Source: Syntrophomonas wolfei subsp. methylbutyratica | Lineage (GTDB): Bacteria > Bacillota > Syntrophomonadia > Syntrophomonadales > Syntrophomonadaceae | DNA: 64,000 bases | Reading direction: 5' to 3' | NCBI RefSeq assembly: GCF_001570625.1 | Contig: NZ_BBQT01000001.1 | Span: forward strand, 248,001 to 312,000 | Shown here: piece by piece, positions 15,120 through 24,931 of the stretch | Position numbering within the stretch: position 1 is the stretch's first letter | Layout: the number at the start of each line of letters is the position of its first letter | Made by a program: the position numbers and the translations under genes | The notes under the pieces: generated by a model | Seen by the model: the letters and a program-made list of their open reading frames with translations, nothing else | What the model was told of the DNA's origin: nothing | Database searches by the model: none

Positions 15120-18100
15120 TTACTCTTCACTCCACATTTTAGCTATAATAGCTGCCGCTTCAGCCCGGCTAAGAGGACGCTCAGCATCAATGTAGCTGCC
15201 TCTTGCATAATCCAGATAATCCAACTGCTGCGTATGATATAAATGCCGAAAGGCCTTCATGGCCCAGGAGGGTAATTTATTAAATCTATCCAGAAAGGGA
15301 AGCTCCGGCAGGGTTTGCTCTTCCTGCTGGTCATTCTTTTTCTCGCTGCACTGGAGGGCCGCCATAATAACTGCCATTTCCGCCCGGCTAATATTTCTCC
15401 AGGGGCGAAAACTCCCATCGGGATAACCCTTAATAATTTCCTGCTCTTGCGCCGCATAAACCGCCCCCAAAGCCCACCAGGGTATTTCCCGATTATCGCT
15501 AAAGTAGTTTTGTTCCCTGCTCTCACCGATGTCCCATCCCTGGGCTCGAGCCAGTAGGCAGATGAACTCCGCCCGGCTGATGGATTTCTCCGGCTTAAAA
15601 CAGCCATCTTCATAGCCGCTGATTATTCCCGCCTCAAGAAGTTTTTTAATCTCGTGCTCCCAGGGATGACCTGCCAGGTCAGAAAATTCTTTACCTGCTT
15701 CCTCAGGGGCGAAGCTTAGCAAGGGAAGACTCAAGCCCTTAATAGCTCCACCGGAATGTTCTATGGCGAGGAGAGTGACTTCGTGCTCATCCTCCTTCAT
15801 TTTGAAAAGCTGACTAAAACTGCCGTCTGCTCCAACCTCCAGGGGAATGCAACCCACATCACTGCGATAAATATAAACCAACGGGCTGCTGCTCCAACCT
15901 TGAAGAATTAAGATTCCATTAAGAACATAGGCTTTGGCCTCCAATTGGGGACTGGCTGTTCCAGGCGCAACCTCTACCTCCAGGCGGGCCAGGAATTCGT
16001 TGCTCGATCCTGCTATGGCCAGGGTTACGATATTGACCTTTTCACCGGGTATAAGCATTTGCGGAGAAATGTTATATGACCCCTTTATTATCTGAGTATA
16101 GCGGCTGATGGAAAGGATAGAGCCATCCTGTAAATTGACCGTCTGCCTGACCGGGTCATATGCAGAAAAATAGCTGCTATCTTCACGGGCACTGTATACT
16201 GCATCTACTCTCCAAGCCTTATCTTGATCAGGGCAATTAATTACCCGCACCCAGGTTCCTGGAAGCAGAGAAAGAACCCCGGCCTGCAAGCCGCTATGGA
16301 AGATTTCCGTCTGTGTATCCAACGGCACCTTTCGAAAACTGCTAGAGTTAGCCTTGCTCTCCTGAATATATAGCATTTTTTCCCGCTCACTGTAAAAGAG
16401 AACACGCCCGTAATATACCTCGCTGCTAACCAGCAAATGGAGGATATTATTAGTGCCGTTTAATAAAAGCGCAGCAATATGATCGCCGGTTTTAACTTCT
16501 TCCAATTTACCCGCCTGTTGATCCTTAATTATGGTGTTTCCCGGGAAAAGCCGGTAGCTCTGGCCTGATTCCAATTTTATTTCTCCCTCTTTGGCGTCTA
16601 CCTCTGCTGCCTGTCCTAAAGCCAAATCTCTTTCTACCTTTATGTATTGTATCTCCTGGTTGCTGGGGGATAGCGTAAGCGTTACTTTCAGACCGGGAGC
16701 CAGGTTTTCCAATCGCGCCACCTGTTCGGTACCGTAGGGAGCGTCTACCGGGTCGCAGTCTATAAGCCTATCCAGGTAGGAGATAACTACATGCTCTGCT
16801 ATACGATAGTTTCGCTCATCATGTAAAAGCTTAAGTTCCCGCTGTTCAGGATTTAATGTTTCAATGAAACCATCAACCTCCTCATAAGCCGCCTTAAGCT
16901 GCCAGATAGTTTGTTGGCTGGGATTAATCAGAGCATTTACCTCGGAACCGGGAGGTACTGTTGTGCTGTCATTTACCGGAATTTTATTGAGAAGAATCCT
17001 GCCTTCGCCTGTAAGGCTGGGATCAATAAAGAAACCGCCTTCACGAAGCTGCTTGTTCATTTCTAAAAGCAATTTCTCCGTATAGCCTAAACCTTCTGAC
17101 AAAACTTGAACTCCACGAGCCAACCAGCTGCGGCTAACAATATAGATCTTCTGGCCTATAGAGTAGTAGTCGCTCCCCTCCGGAATTTCTGCCGTTTGCT
17201 CCTGCATCCGGCCATTGGAGAGCTTAAAAAGCTGTAGTCCGGAAGTATCTTTTTGCTCTCCTTGTGATAGTTTTAATATCTGCCCTTGCTGTTTGCGGAT
17301 AATATCATGTTCCAATGCCTGCCCATACACCAGGGCAAATTTCTGGGAGCGATCCAGGCGGGTGCCGCGCACAGTTATTTTATATTCACCGGGGACTGCA
17401 TCTTTAATATGAATCTGTTCGACATTATTGGCTGTATCTGTTTGACCCTGTCCCCGGAAATCATTTCCATAAAAAATTCGTCCCTGGGGATCTTCTACAC
17501 TTAGATCAAGATTGTTGACCAGGGTATGCTGAGAAGCAGGTGCTGCCGGGGGATCCACCCAGGCCAGGGTAACCTTGAAGTCTCCCCCCCCCTCGGTCAA
17601 ACGGGCCTGGTATTTCACGTTCTCTCCGTTATGTATTCCATTATCATTATCTATAATTTGAAAACTGCCTTCCTGTAAAGCCAGCACTGTTCCAGCTAAA
17701 TCCAGGACTCCAAAGCCCTCTTCGTTAGAAGGAAATCCCCCTGGAGTACGCGCTCCATTTATTAGTAAAGCCTTCATTAAGGCAGATGAAGGCCGGCTCA
17801 TTTGCCGCTCTAACTCCAGATATTCGCTCAAGAGTGCCAGGGCACCGCCGGTAACAGCTGCAGCCATGCTGCTCCCCCCCATCAGGGTATAATCCGGGTT
17901 GGGAGCATAATTGCTTTCCAGCAGACGGGAGCAGACGGAAACAACTGCCGAACCTGGAGCTAGGAGATCAGGCTTTATGCGTCCATCCGCCGCTGGCCCT
18001 CGACTGGATGAAGCAGCAATCTGCTCAGCATAACGGGCTTCCGGACCAAAGGCAGGCCGGGGCAGCTGACTGCATCCGATGGTAAGGGCATTCTTGCTAT

Positions 18101-18827
18101 TGGCCTCGGCCGTTAGACTGGCTTTCTCCGGCCCGTTATTTCCCGCTCCAAAAACGGGAAGGAAATCCGGAAAACGATAGACGAACTGGTCAATCTGGGC
18201 ACTACGGCCAGAGTAAGCATTACTCCCTCCTCCCCATCCATTTACATGAATCCTTACACCAGCCTCATAAGCTGGGCGGAAAAGCTCTCCTATCTGCTCG
18301 GGCAATTTGAGCTGGCCTGCCTGATCCAGGAGGGCCTGGAAATACAAGCTGGCCCCGGGGGCAATCCCGCGGTATTTTCCCGCGGAGGCATTGCCACTCC
18401 CGGCTATGGTAGCTGCCATGTGGGTTCCATGCCCTATGGGATCATCGGGTAGACTTCTGCCAGCATAGGATTTTAACATTGCCACTCGGGGCATTTTCCC
18501 TGCTTCACTCTGCAGGTCAGGATGAAGGTCGGAAATGCTGCCTTTATCCAGGCCGCTGTCAGCAATACCGATTATTTGTCCCTTTCCGCTCAAGCCAGAG
18601 GGGGTTAAAAGCCCCGGAGCAAGTAGGATATTAGAGGCTATTATGTCTGCCGTACGATCATTAAGCAGTTCTGTCTCGCTGCTCGCTTCACCCGGCCCAG
18701 CCAGAACTGGTCCCGGAAATAATAGCAGGAATAGGAGCATAAGAGCTATTGTCTTATCTTTTAAAGATCTGCCTGGCTTTTTTTGCTTATTTTGCTGGTA
18801 TAAATGTTCTGTTCGCAGTAGAGTCAT
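15120..18827 (-). CDS. SLH-anchored subtilisin-like serine protease, 1235 aa
   Basis: Residues 25-45 are a signal peptide (preceded by a long basic n-region). A peptidase S8 domain spans about 70-385, with all three catalytic motifs visible: Asp in 'IIGIADSGLD', His in 'GHGTHMAATIAG' and Ser in 'GGSSMAAAVTGG'. The oxyanion Asn is likely in 'GAGNNGP'. A pro-protein-convertase-like beta domain follows (about 390-500), then about 500 residues without a clear family. Three SLH domains lie at about 1060-1235 ('LLEAGIISGYEDGCFKPEKSISRAEF' region, 'SRAEMAVIMAAL', 'SRAEAAAIIAKMW'). It is probably a wall-bound extracellular protease for protein nutrition or surface-protein processing. Transcription is convergent with the anti-sigma gene. 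Confidence 0.93.
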   Translation of the reverse strand: MTLLRTEHLYQQNKQKKPGRSLKDKTIALMLLFLLLFPGPVLAGPGEASSETELLNDRTADIIASNILLAPGLLTPSGLSGKGQIIGIADSGLDKGSISDLHPDLQSEAGKMPRVAMLKSYAGRSLPDDPIGHGTHMAATIAGSGNASAGKYRGIAPGASLYFQALLDQAGQLKLPEQIGELFRPAYEAGVRIHVNGWGGGSNAYSGRSAQIDQFVYRFPDFLPVFGAGNNGPEKASLTAEANSKNALTIGCSQLPRPAFGPEARYAEQIAASSSRGPAADGRIKPDLLAPGSAVVSVCSRLLESNYAPNPDYTLMGGSSMAAAVTGGALALLSEYLELERQMSRPSSALMKALLINGARTPGGFPSNEEGFGVLDLAGTVLALQEGSFQIIDNDNGIHNGENVKYQARLTEGGGDFKVTLAWVDPPAAPASQHTLVNNLDLSVEDPQGRIFYGNDFRGQGQTDTANNVEQIHIKDAVPGEYKITVRGTRLDRSQKFALVYGQALEHDIIRKQQGQILKLSQGEQKDTSGLQLFKLSNGRMQEQTAEIPEGSDYYSIGQKIYIVSRSWLARGVQVLSEGLGYTEKLLLEMNKQLREGGFFIDPSLTGEGRILLNKIPVNDSTTVPPGSEVNALINPSQQTIWQLKAAYEEVDGFIETLNPEQRELKLLHDERNYRIAEHVVISYLDRLIDCDPVDAPYGTEQVARLENLAPGLKVTLTLSPSNQEIQYIKVERDLALGQAAEVDAKEGEIKLESGQSYRLFPGNTIIKDQQAGKLEEVKTGDHIAALLLNGTNNILHLLVSSEVYYGRVLFYSEREKMLYIQESKANSSSFRKVPLDTQTEIFHSGLQAGVLSLLPGTWVRVINCPDQDKAWRVDAVYSAREDSSYFSAYDPVRQTVNLQDGSILSISRYTQIIKGSYNISPQMLIPGEKVNIVTLAIAGSSNEFLARLEVEVAPGTASPQLEAKAYVLNGILILQGWSSSPLVYIYRSDVGCIPLEVGADGSFSQLFKMKEDEHEVTLLAIEHSGGAIKGLSLPLLSFAPEEAGKEFSDLAGHPWEHEIKKLLEAGIISGYEDGCFKPEKSISRAEFICLLARAQGWDIGESREQNYFSDNREIPWWALGAVYAAQEQEIIKGYPDGSFRPWRNISRAEMAVIMAALQCSEKKNDQQEEQTLPELPFLDRFNKLPSWAMKAFRHLYHTQQLDYLDYARGSYIDAERPLSRAEAAAIIAKMWSEE

Positions 18828-18852
18828 ACTTTCACTACCTCAATATTTTTGG

Positions 18853-18881
18853 GGTGTCAAGGGGACGGTCCTTTTGACACC
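18853..18881. repeat. 29-bp hairpin repeat 'GGTGTCAA...TTGACACC', copy 1 of 3
   Basis: This imperfect palindrome encloses GGGGACGGTCC. Copies at 47889-47917 and 52155-52183 (inverted) differ by at most one base. It lies just upstream of the protease gene. The module belongs to the broader 'GGGACGGT' family in this window. Confidence 0.85.
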
Positions 18882-19150
18882 GTAGCCTTACTCCTCACTT
18901 TTCTTGCTAAATCCCTGGTTAGGCCGTAATAAGACCAGTTCAAGTTTTGCGTGGAACGGCTTTTGCAAAGCCTTTATATCAACTAATGCTTATTTATCTA
19001 AGCAAAAGCAATTTGCTTGGATGTTCTGTTCTTCCTTTCATCTATGTTTTTATCAGTAGTTTAGGGCTACGCCAACATTATATATATACACTAGGTTTCG
19101 CTATTTTCTTACACTACTCCTCCTCCGGGTTTTTTCCTTTATTTATCATT

Positions 19151-19520
19151 GATTCTACTGCAAAAAGTTATTAATATTCATTGGCTTGTATAAATATACC
19201 GCTCCAGCGTCCTTAATAGCGACCGCAGGGAGCATCAGTTGTGCCCGACAGGGCGCTTCGCATGGGCAACACCTGCGGCTTGTCTCGCGGCTCAAGGGGT
19301 ACACGCTAACCTCCCATCCATGGTCGTCAACCTTAATAGTGACACCCGCAAGGTGGAACACCAGGAGTACCCGGAGGGTGATAGCGCTCTCGCGACGTCC
19401 TGTCGCTCGCCCCCTTTCGCCTGCTCGCCTTCGCCGGGCGTTGCAACCATGCTTCGCCAACGCTCGCTTTGTATATTTATGCAACCCTTATGCAACAAAA
19501 GGGGTTTTCGCAGTGGAGTC
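19151..19520 (+). mobile_element. MITE-like element E1 (370 bp, longest copy)
   Basis: The ends are imperfect inverted repeats of about 50 bases: GATTCTACTGCAAAAA at the left, and GACTCCACTGCGAAAA on the complementary strand at the right. Each is followed inward by a TTGTATAAATATAC or TTGCATAAATATAC motif. There is no coding capacity. The inner part shares about 130 bases with E2 (24932-25200) almost identically and also contains a 53-base module found at 63588-63640. It occupies most of the 827-base gap between the protease and the exporter gene. The rest of that gap (18882-19150) is T-rich with no supported gene. Confidence 0.75.
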
Positions 19521-19654
19521 ATAATTTACTGTGGATAACTGATAATGGGGACATTTTTCACCTGCTTATAAAAGAGGATAGCACCGGCAGCAAGGCGAAT
19601 ATTTATGTATGTAAAAGTGAGACGTAAAGGATTAAGTTAAAAGGAGAGCATCAT

Positions 19655-20110
19655 TTGGAACATAGTATATTTATGGTAATAATAGCGGCCATGACTCCGG
19701 TAGTAGAATTGCGCGGGGCCATACCCCTGGGACTGGCTCTGGGGATACCCCCGGCCGAAGTATTCTTGCTTTCGTTAATAGGCAATATCCTGCCTATCCC
19801 TTTTATCTTACTGGGGATAAGGTGCTTGCTTAATGAAATAAAAAAAATACCCCGACTGCATAACTGGATAGACCGCAAGGGTAAAAAAGGGGCCGGATTG
19901 CTTAATGAAAAAATACGACGATGGGGTTGGTTAGGTCTGATGATATTTGTCGCTATCCCCCTCCCCGGAACCGGAGCATGGACCGGGGCCCTGGCTGCAA
20001 GCTTTCTTAGCCTGAAGTTTTGGCCTTCCTTCCTGGCCATCGTTGGGGGAGTTTTGATTGCTGGCCTCCTGGTTACCGGTGCCAGCCTGGGAGTAATATC
20101 ATTTTTTTAA
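19655..20110 (+). CDS. Small multidrug-export-family membrane protein (COG2426/PF06695)
   Basis: This 151-residue protein starts at TTG 19655, with AAAGGAGAG upstream. It has several hydrophobic helices (about 3-40, 50-65, 90-115 and 125-150) and the family signatures 'TPVVELRGAIPLGLALGIPP' near the N-terminus and 'FVAIPLPGTGAWTGALAA' in the second half. These two PxxE/G-type re-entrant signatures are typical of the small-multidrug-export/DedA-like group. Transport substrate and direction are not established for the family. The gene stands alone, facing an opposing operon, and has its own terminator at 20121. Confidence 0.85.
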   Translation: MEHSIFMVIIAAMTPVVELRGAIPLGLALGIPPAEVFLLSLIGNILPIPFILLGIRCLLNEIKKIPRLHNWIDRKGKKGAGLLNEKIRRWGWLGLMIFVAIPLPGTGAWTGALAASFLSLKFWPSFLAIVGGVLIAGLLVTGASLGVISFF

Positions 20111-20120
20111 AAGGTGAGCG

Positions 20121-20141
20121 GCCCGGTTTTGCCGGGCTTTT
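20121..20141 (+). terminator. Intrinsic terminator of the small exporter gene
   Basis: GCCCGG-TTTTG-CCGGGC (20121-20137) is followed by TTTTATAAAAA, 11 bases past the stop codon. Confidence 0.85.
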
Positions 20142-20171
20142 ATAAAAACAGAGGCGGGCTCTACTCCTCCA

Positions 20172-20221
20172 CCTCGTTGTAACGCTGTGTTGAAACTGCT
20201 CCCCAGTTTATTCCGATGCTT
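20172..20221. repeat. Palindromic intergenic module, copy 2 of 3 (inverted)
   Basis: The reverse complement reads AAGCATCGGAATAAACTG... through GAGCAGTTTCAACACAGCG to ACAACGAGG. It matches 41555-41604 over its full length and 9338-9382 over 45 bases. It lies between the convergent ends of the exporter and CapD-like genes. Confidence 0.8.
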
Positions 20222-20245
20222 AAAAATGATGATTCCACTGCTCCA

Positions 20246-22153
20246 CTATTTAATCCCGCTGCTTTTCTTTATCCGGTTGCCTCTTTCTTCTAAATAAATT
20301 ACTTCGCCCCGGGGGATAGGTTTTTCGTTTGCTTCGCTCCCGCAGTATTCCGGGATGAGTTCCTGGATGAACCGCATTATCTCGTTTCTATCGGGGGGTA
20401 GATTTTTTATCCAGGCAGCGATATTATTTCTTATCCCGTTGTAACGCTCATCCAGTTCTTTGCTGGAAATGAAGATGCGCTGGTGCCGGGTGGCGGCCAT
20501 TTCTTCGTAGCCGGAAAAGAGTTCTTCGTAAAGCTTCTCTCCCGGCCTTATGCCGGTGTATCTAATTTCAATGTCGAGTTCCGGGTCATAGCCTGACAAC
20601 CTGATTAAGTCGTTGGCCAGATCCGCTATCTTTACCGGTTCTCCCATATCGAGCACAAAGATTTCTCCCCCTTGGGCAATGGCTCCGGCTTGAATGACCA
20701 GCTCCACTGCTTCGGGTATGGTCATAAAGTAGCGGGTCATATCGGGGTGGGTTACGGTAAGGGGCCCCCCTTTTTGAATCTGTTTTAGAAAAGTGGGGAC
20801 TACGCTGCCGCGGCTGCCCAGCACATTACCGAAGCGTACGGCAGCAAAACGGGTCTGGCTGCTGCGGTTTATATCCTTCGCAATCAACTCGGCTATACGC
20901 TTGCTGGCCCCCATGACATTGGTAGGGTTGACCGCTTTGTCGGTGGATATCAGTATAAAAGTCTCGCTTCCATATTTATCGGCCATTTCCGCTATGTTCC
21001 TGGTACCCAGGACATTATTGTTCAAGGCTTCGTCCGGGTGCATTTCCATCATGGGGACATGCTTGAAAGCAGCCGCATGGAATATAACCTGGGGAAAATG
21101 CTTTTCGAAAACGGACTGCATTTTTTCCCGGTTGCGGACATCAGCGAGTTCTGCTTCCAGAGCCTGTTCCGGAAAGGATTCACGCAGTTCGTTGTCTATA
21201 TCGAAAAGGTTGTTCTCACTGCATTCCAAAAGTATCAAGCGTTGGGGCCGGTGCCGGCAGACCTGCCGGCAGAGTTCGGAGCCGATGGAACCGCCCGCTC
21301 CGCTGACCAGTACTGTTTTACCCTGCAGGTAAGCAGCAATCTCCTCCAGATCAATTTTAACCGGCTCGCGTCGCAGCAAGTCTTCCAGTTGGACATCGCG
21401 AATCTTACTGCGGCTGTGTAGAAGGTCGTCGGCTCCTTCAAATATCCGCAGCCGAACTCCGGTCGCCTGGCAAATATTCACTATTTCCCTTATGGTCCTG
21501 CCTTCTGCCGAAGGCATGGCAATAATAATTTCTTCTATCCCGTGGCTGGCGGTGAGAAAAGGAATCTGCTCCCGGCTTCCGAGCACCGGAATGCCAAAAA
21601 TACTGAGCTTCTGCTTCAGGGGACTGTCATCTATGAAACCTACCGGAAGCAGGTTTAAGGACTGGTTGTTATTCAGTTCCCGGGCTACCATGGCCCCGGC
21701 ATCGCCGGCCCCGATAATCAAGGTTCTTTTAGCTTTTTTGTTGGATTCCTTAATAATGAGATCCCGCAGCAGGCGCCAGCTCAAGCGGGAGCCGCCAATG
21801 AATATAATCATGAAAACCCAGGACATTATGTATACGCTGCGGGGCAGGTAGGACAGGGGTATGGTGTATATCAGTATAATTACTATAGCGGTGCTGGTAG
21901 TGACTGCCTTTACTATCCCATATAATTCGCCAATGCTGGCATACTTCCACATACGGTGATAAAGGCGCATAGCGTACAGAGCTCCCAGGGTAATAAATGT
22001 ATACCAGGGGATCAAGGAGAAAAAAGCTGTCAGGTAATTGGCGGGGATTCCCCCTTCACCTTCGAAGCGCAACCAGAGGGAAAACCCGATGGAGAGGTTT
22101 ATCAGGCAGCTATCGAATAATAACATTAGAATTAAACGAAGCCAATAAGTCAT
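20246..22153 (-). CDS. Membrane nucleotide-sugar 4,6-dehydratase (CapD/PglF/WbpM family)
   Basis: This is a 635-residue protein of the long form. It has four N-terminal membrane spans (about 5-120), a first Rossmann fold (about 140-265, 'LIIGAGDAGAMVARELN'), then a short-chain dehydrogenase domain (about 285-580). The second NAD site is 'GAGGSIGSELCRQ'. The catalytic region is 'STDKAVNPTNVMGASKR', where the usual Tyr of YxxxK is Met, as is typical of the PglF/WbpM group. It probably converts UDP-GlcNAc to the 4-keto-6-deoxy sugar, the first step to rare sugars in surface glycans or protein glycosylation. The ATG follows GGAG and lies three bases after the stop of the O-antigen-ligase-like gene, so the two are co-transcribed. 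Confidence 0.92.
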   Translation of the reverse strand: MTYWLRLILMLLFDSCLINLSIGFSLWLRFEGEGGIPANYLTAFFSLIPWYTFITLGALYAMRLYHRMWKYASIGELYGIVKAVTTSTAIVIILIYTIPLSYLPRSVYIMSWVFMIIFIGGSRLSWRLLRDLIIKESNKKAKRTLIIGAGDAGAMVARELNNNQSLNLLPVGFIDDSPLKQKLSIFGIPVLGSREQIPFLTASHGIEEIIIAMPSAEGRTIREIVNICQATGVRLRIFEGADDLLHSRSKIRDVQLEDLLRREPVKIDLEEIAAYLQGKTVLVSGAGGSIGSELCRQVCRHRPQRLILLECSENNLFDIDNELRESFPEQALEAELADVRNREKMQSVFEKHFPQVIFHAAAFKHVPMMEMHPDEALNNNVLGTRNIAEMADKYGSETFILISTDKAVNPTNVMGASKRIAELIAKDINRSSQTRFAAVRFGNVLGSRGSVVPTFLKQIQKGGPLTVTHPDMTRYFMTIPEAVELVIQAGAIAQGGEIFVLDMGEPVKIADLANDLIRLSGYDPELDIEIRYTGIRPGEKLYEELFSGYEEMAATRHQRIFISSKELDERYNGIRNNIAAWIKNLPPDRNEIMRFIQELIPEYCGSEANEKPIPRGEVIYLEERGNRIKKSSGIK

Positions 22154-22156
22154 ATA

Positions 22157-24715
22157 TTACTCCTTCGTGCCGGTGCAGCGGTTCGACTTTCCTGCTTCAC
22201 TCTTTGCCGGCAATGCCTGCAATTGCAGCAAGCTGCGGTAGAGGGCGGCCGACTGGGGATTGCTTGAATGCAGTCCCAGGGCCAGAGCTTCGGCCTGTTC
22301 TTGTTCACCGCTGCGATAGAGAGCGGCCAGGTGCCAGGCTGGAGTTTCCGGGGACTGCCATGAGCCGTCCTGAACCATGGGCAGCAGGGGTTCTATCGTT
22401 GCCCGAGCTTCCGGGTACTGACCCAGCAGGTAGTAAGCCTTGCCCAGGCTAAGCTGGGCGGCAGGGCTTAATTCCAGGGGCTGGCCCGACCAGTATGGAT
22501 AAGCCGCCTTCACCGGGTCGATGGCTTCTTTCTTGATTTGCAATTCCCGGTTTTGTTCCACAATACTCTCTGCGTAAAATGCAGCTTTCTCTGCCTGCTT
22601 ATTATTAAGATGAAGTTCAACCGCCTTGAGAGCCAGTTGTATTACCCCTTCATAAGCATTGATATCGTTGGGGTTGCATCGTATCGCCCACCGGGCCTCT
22701 TCTATCGCTCCTTCCGGGTCATTGAGTCCAATGCATAGATTGGCCAGGCTATTGCGCAGCTTAATACTATAGGGGCCAAGTTCTCCGGCCTTTTTTATCT
22801 CCTGCCGGGTTAGCTCATAACACTCCCGGGCCATTGGGTTCTTCGACTGGACCGCCTGGATAAACTGCAGGGCGCAGGCCTGGGCCAGGCCAGCATGGTA
22901 GTCTGCATTTAATGGGTCGAACTGGGTGGCTTTTTGGTATAAACTCCGGGCTATGAGAATTTCAGCTTCCTTTTCCTGCAATTGCTGTTCTTCACTGATC
23001 TCCTGCAACAATCCGTTTCCTTCGCGGGCTGAGCTGTGGGCCAGGCTAAAACTGCTGCCGGCAATAATAATCATAAAGGCCAGGATTGCGGCCAGGCTGG
23101 TATTCATAACCGGCTTGTGTTGCAGAAGCCTCTTTTCTTCCTTACTCGCCTCCAGCCTGCTGCCTGCATTAAGCAGGGCAAAAAGGGTCCACAACAATAT
23201 GGCCATAGCCCCCAGGGAAAGATCAAAATCCATGGCGGCATGGAGACCAAAGGCCAGAGCAGCCGTAGCGGTTCCCCAATTAAGAATCCAGCTATCACCG
23301 GTGGCTTGTCCCCGCTCCCGTTTTCCTCTGTATATTTTCCACAAAGCCAGGAAGAAACCAATCCATATGGAGATAAAGGCTATGAAGCCTATGGTTCCTG
23401 CTTCCACCCAGACCTGTACAAAATGATTATGGGTTTCAGTAGTCCAGGCCAGGTAATCTTGATATTGATGGTAGAGGGCATTCCAACCCCCGGCTCCGGC
23501 ACCAACGAGAGGATAATCCTTCACTATCGCCAGTCCCCAGTGGGCATAATCCATGCGGGAAGAGTAGCTGGTACCGGTGGTGTCCTTTATCTGGGAAAAT
23601 CTTGCGGTCAGGTTTTCGGGGAGTATTTGTTGGGCTGACTGTGGTATCTCGGGCAAGCGGATCACCAGCAACATCAGCAGAATAAGCAGGGATGCTGCAT
23701 AAGCAGCCAGGGCCCGTCCTCCCCACTTCCGCTGCAAGAATATCCCCAGGTCCCAGACCGCCTGACCAGCCAGTACTATTATGAAGCCCAGCAGGAGTTT
23801 CTGCAGGGCTATGCCGGGTTCCTGTTGGGTCACTACCGGCAGAGCGGCCATAAACTTGCCGTATGTTGCCAGAGCCGCCACTCCGGCTAACCCCAGTATA
23901 TAAAGGGATTTCAGCCGGTAAAGCCCGGGCATGCCAATAAGGAGGAGTAAGGCTCCCACAAACAGGATAACCCAGGCCCCTTTGGAGAAAGCAGCCAGGA
24001 CTACCAGAAGGAGGAGGTAAATGCAGCTGCCGTAAATCAGCTTTAATAATGGATTCTTTTCTCTAATCCACAGGGTGACCCCGAGCAGGCTAATAACCGC
24101 CAGGTAGGCGGCAGTGGTATTAGGATACTGCAAGGTAGAGAGAATTCTAATGCTATTAGGGTCAAAAGCTGAGGGATAATCCGAAATTCCCACTGCAGCC
24201 AGGATGCCGATCAGCGCTACCCCTGCTCCGGAAGCCAGGATAACTCGCAGAATATCCTCATAACGGCGGTAGTCCCGCACGACCTGGCTTACCATCCAGT
24301 AAATCATAAAGTAGTTCAAGGCCTTCAGAAAGCCATAAAAGGCTTCACCAATATGTACGGCTCCAATGAGGGAGAGGAGGTAGGCTCCGGCATAAGCCAG
24401 GATGGCCCAATCCAGAGGGGTTTCGATGAAGCTGAATTCCCTGCGCTTTATTTTCTCTATCCAAAGCAGGATGAAGACCAATCCGGTGAAAGTATGGTAG
24501 AGAAACATATCCTCACTAAAGAAAAGGCCGCGGAAATAAGGAGGATAAAATATTAGAAAGCCTACGGCAATAAAGACCAGGGTGTAGTACCAGGCTTCGA
24601 CCCGGCGAAGTTTGAGGGATGGGGATAGACCCCTTGTGGGGGACTGTTCCCGTAGAGTATCCTTAATAGAATTCCCTTTTATATTCTTTTGCTGCTGTTT
24701 TTTCTTTTTAGCCAT
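22157..24715 (-). CDS. O-antigen-ligase-like membrane protein with C-terminal TPR region, 852 aa
   Basis: A basic, lysine-rich cytoplasmic start is followed by about a dozen membrane spans (about 45-540). The large outer loop characteristic of the Wzy/WaaL/PglL ligase family lies near 360-430 and contains 'SRMDYAHWGLAIVKDYPLVGAGAGGW' with 'HNHFVQVWVEAGTIG' after it. About 570-840 forms helical pairs in TPR style (AAFYAESIVEQN, LGKAYYLLGQYPEARATIEPL). Such proteins move lipid-linked glycans onto an acceptor. With no LPS expected in this lineage, a surface polymer or glycoprotein is the likelier acceptor. It lies directly before the CapD-type dehydratase in one transcript. The acceptor is inferred only from context. 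Confidence 0.88.
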   Translation of the reverse strand: MAKKKKQQQKNIKGNSIKDTLREQSPTRGLSPSLKLRRVEAWYYTLVFIAVGFLIFYPPYFRGLFFSEDMFLYHTFTGLVFILLWIEKIKRREFSFIETPLDWAILAYAGAYLLSLIGAVHIGEAFYGFLKALNYFMIYWMVSQVVRDYRRYEDILRVILASGAGVALIGILAAVGISDYPSAFDPNSIRILSTLQYPNTTAAYLAVISLLGVTLWIREKNPLLKLIYGSCIYLLLLVVLAAFSKGAWVILFVGALLLLIGMPGLYRLKSLYILGLAGVAALATYGKFMAALPVVTQQEPGIALQKLLLGFIIVLAGQAVWDLGIFLQRKWGGRALAAYAASLLILLMLLVIRLPEIPQSAQQILPENLTARFSQIKDTTGTSYSSRMDYAHWGLAIVKDYPLVGAGAGGWNALYHQYQDYLAWTTETHNHFVQVWVEAGTIGFIAFISIWIGFFLALWKIYRGKRERGQATGDSWILNWGTATAALAFGLHAAMDFDLSLGAMAILLWTLFALLNAGSRLEASKEEKRLLQHKPVMNTSLAAILAFMIIIAGSSFSLAHSSAREGNGLLQEISEEQQLQEKEAEILIARSLYQKATQFDPLNADYHAGLAQACALQFIQAVQSKNPMARECYELTRQEIKKAGELGPYSIKLRNSLANLCIGLNDPEGAIEEARWAIRCNPNDINAYEGVIQLALKAVELHLNNKQAEKAAFYAESIVEQNRELQIKKEAIDPVKAAYPYWSGQPLELSPAAQLSLGKAYYLLGQYPEARATIEPLLPMVQDGSWQSPETPAWHLAALYRSGEQEQAEALALGLHSSNPQSAALYRSLLQLQALPAKSEAGKSNRCTGTKE

Positions 24716-24931
24716 TGTTTCTCCAGTTGTTAAGCGATAGCCAATACGATTAGCTTAGAGTTTATTTCGCGTTATTTTTACACCATTTAGCATATCATAT
24801 TAGCTATTCCATATTATTTGCTTTTTTCCTGCATTTCCTGCAGATTTTTTCCTTCACCATTTCCAGCCAGTCTTAAGGATTCAAGCAAAATCATTTAAAA
24901 AAGCTCAACTAGCGGTTTTAAACTGATAGTT

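Noticed and set aside
18815-18827. Protease start ATGACTCTACTGC resembles the end of the MITE-like element (GACTCTACTGC)
   Set aside because: Only about 11 bases match and no further element sequence is present. Chance is a sufficient explanation.
18947-19174. Hydrophobic 75-codon open frame between protease and element E1
   Set aside because: T-rich DNA gives hydrophobic translations by chance. There is no good ribosome site and the frame runs into the repeat element.
20246-22153. Missing catalytic Tyr in the CapD-like protein as a sign of inactivity
   Set aside because: Met in place of Tyr is the normal state in the PglF/WbpM-type dehydratases.
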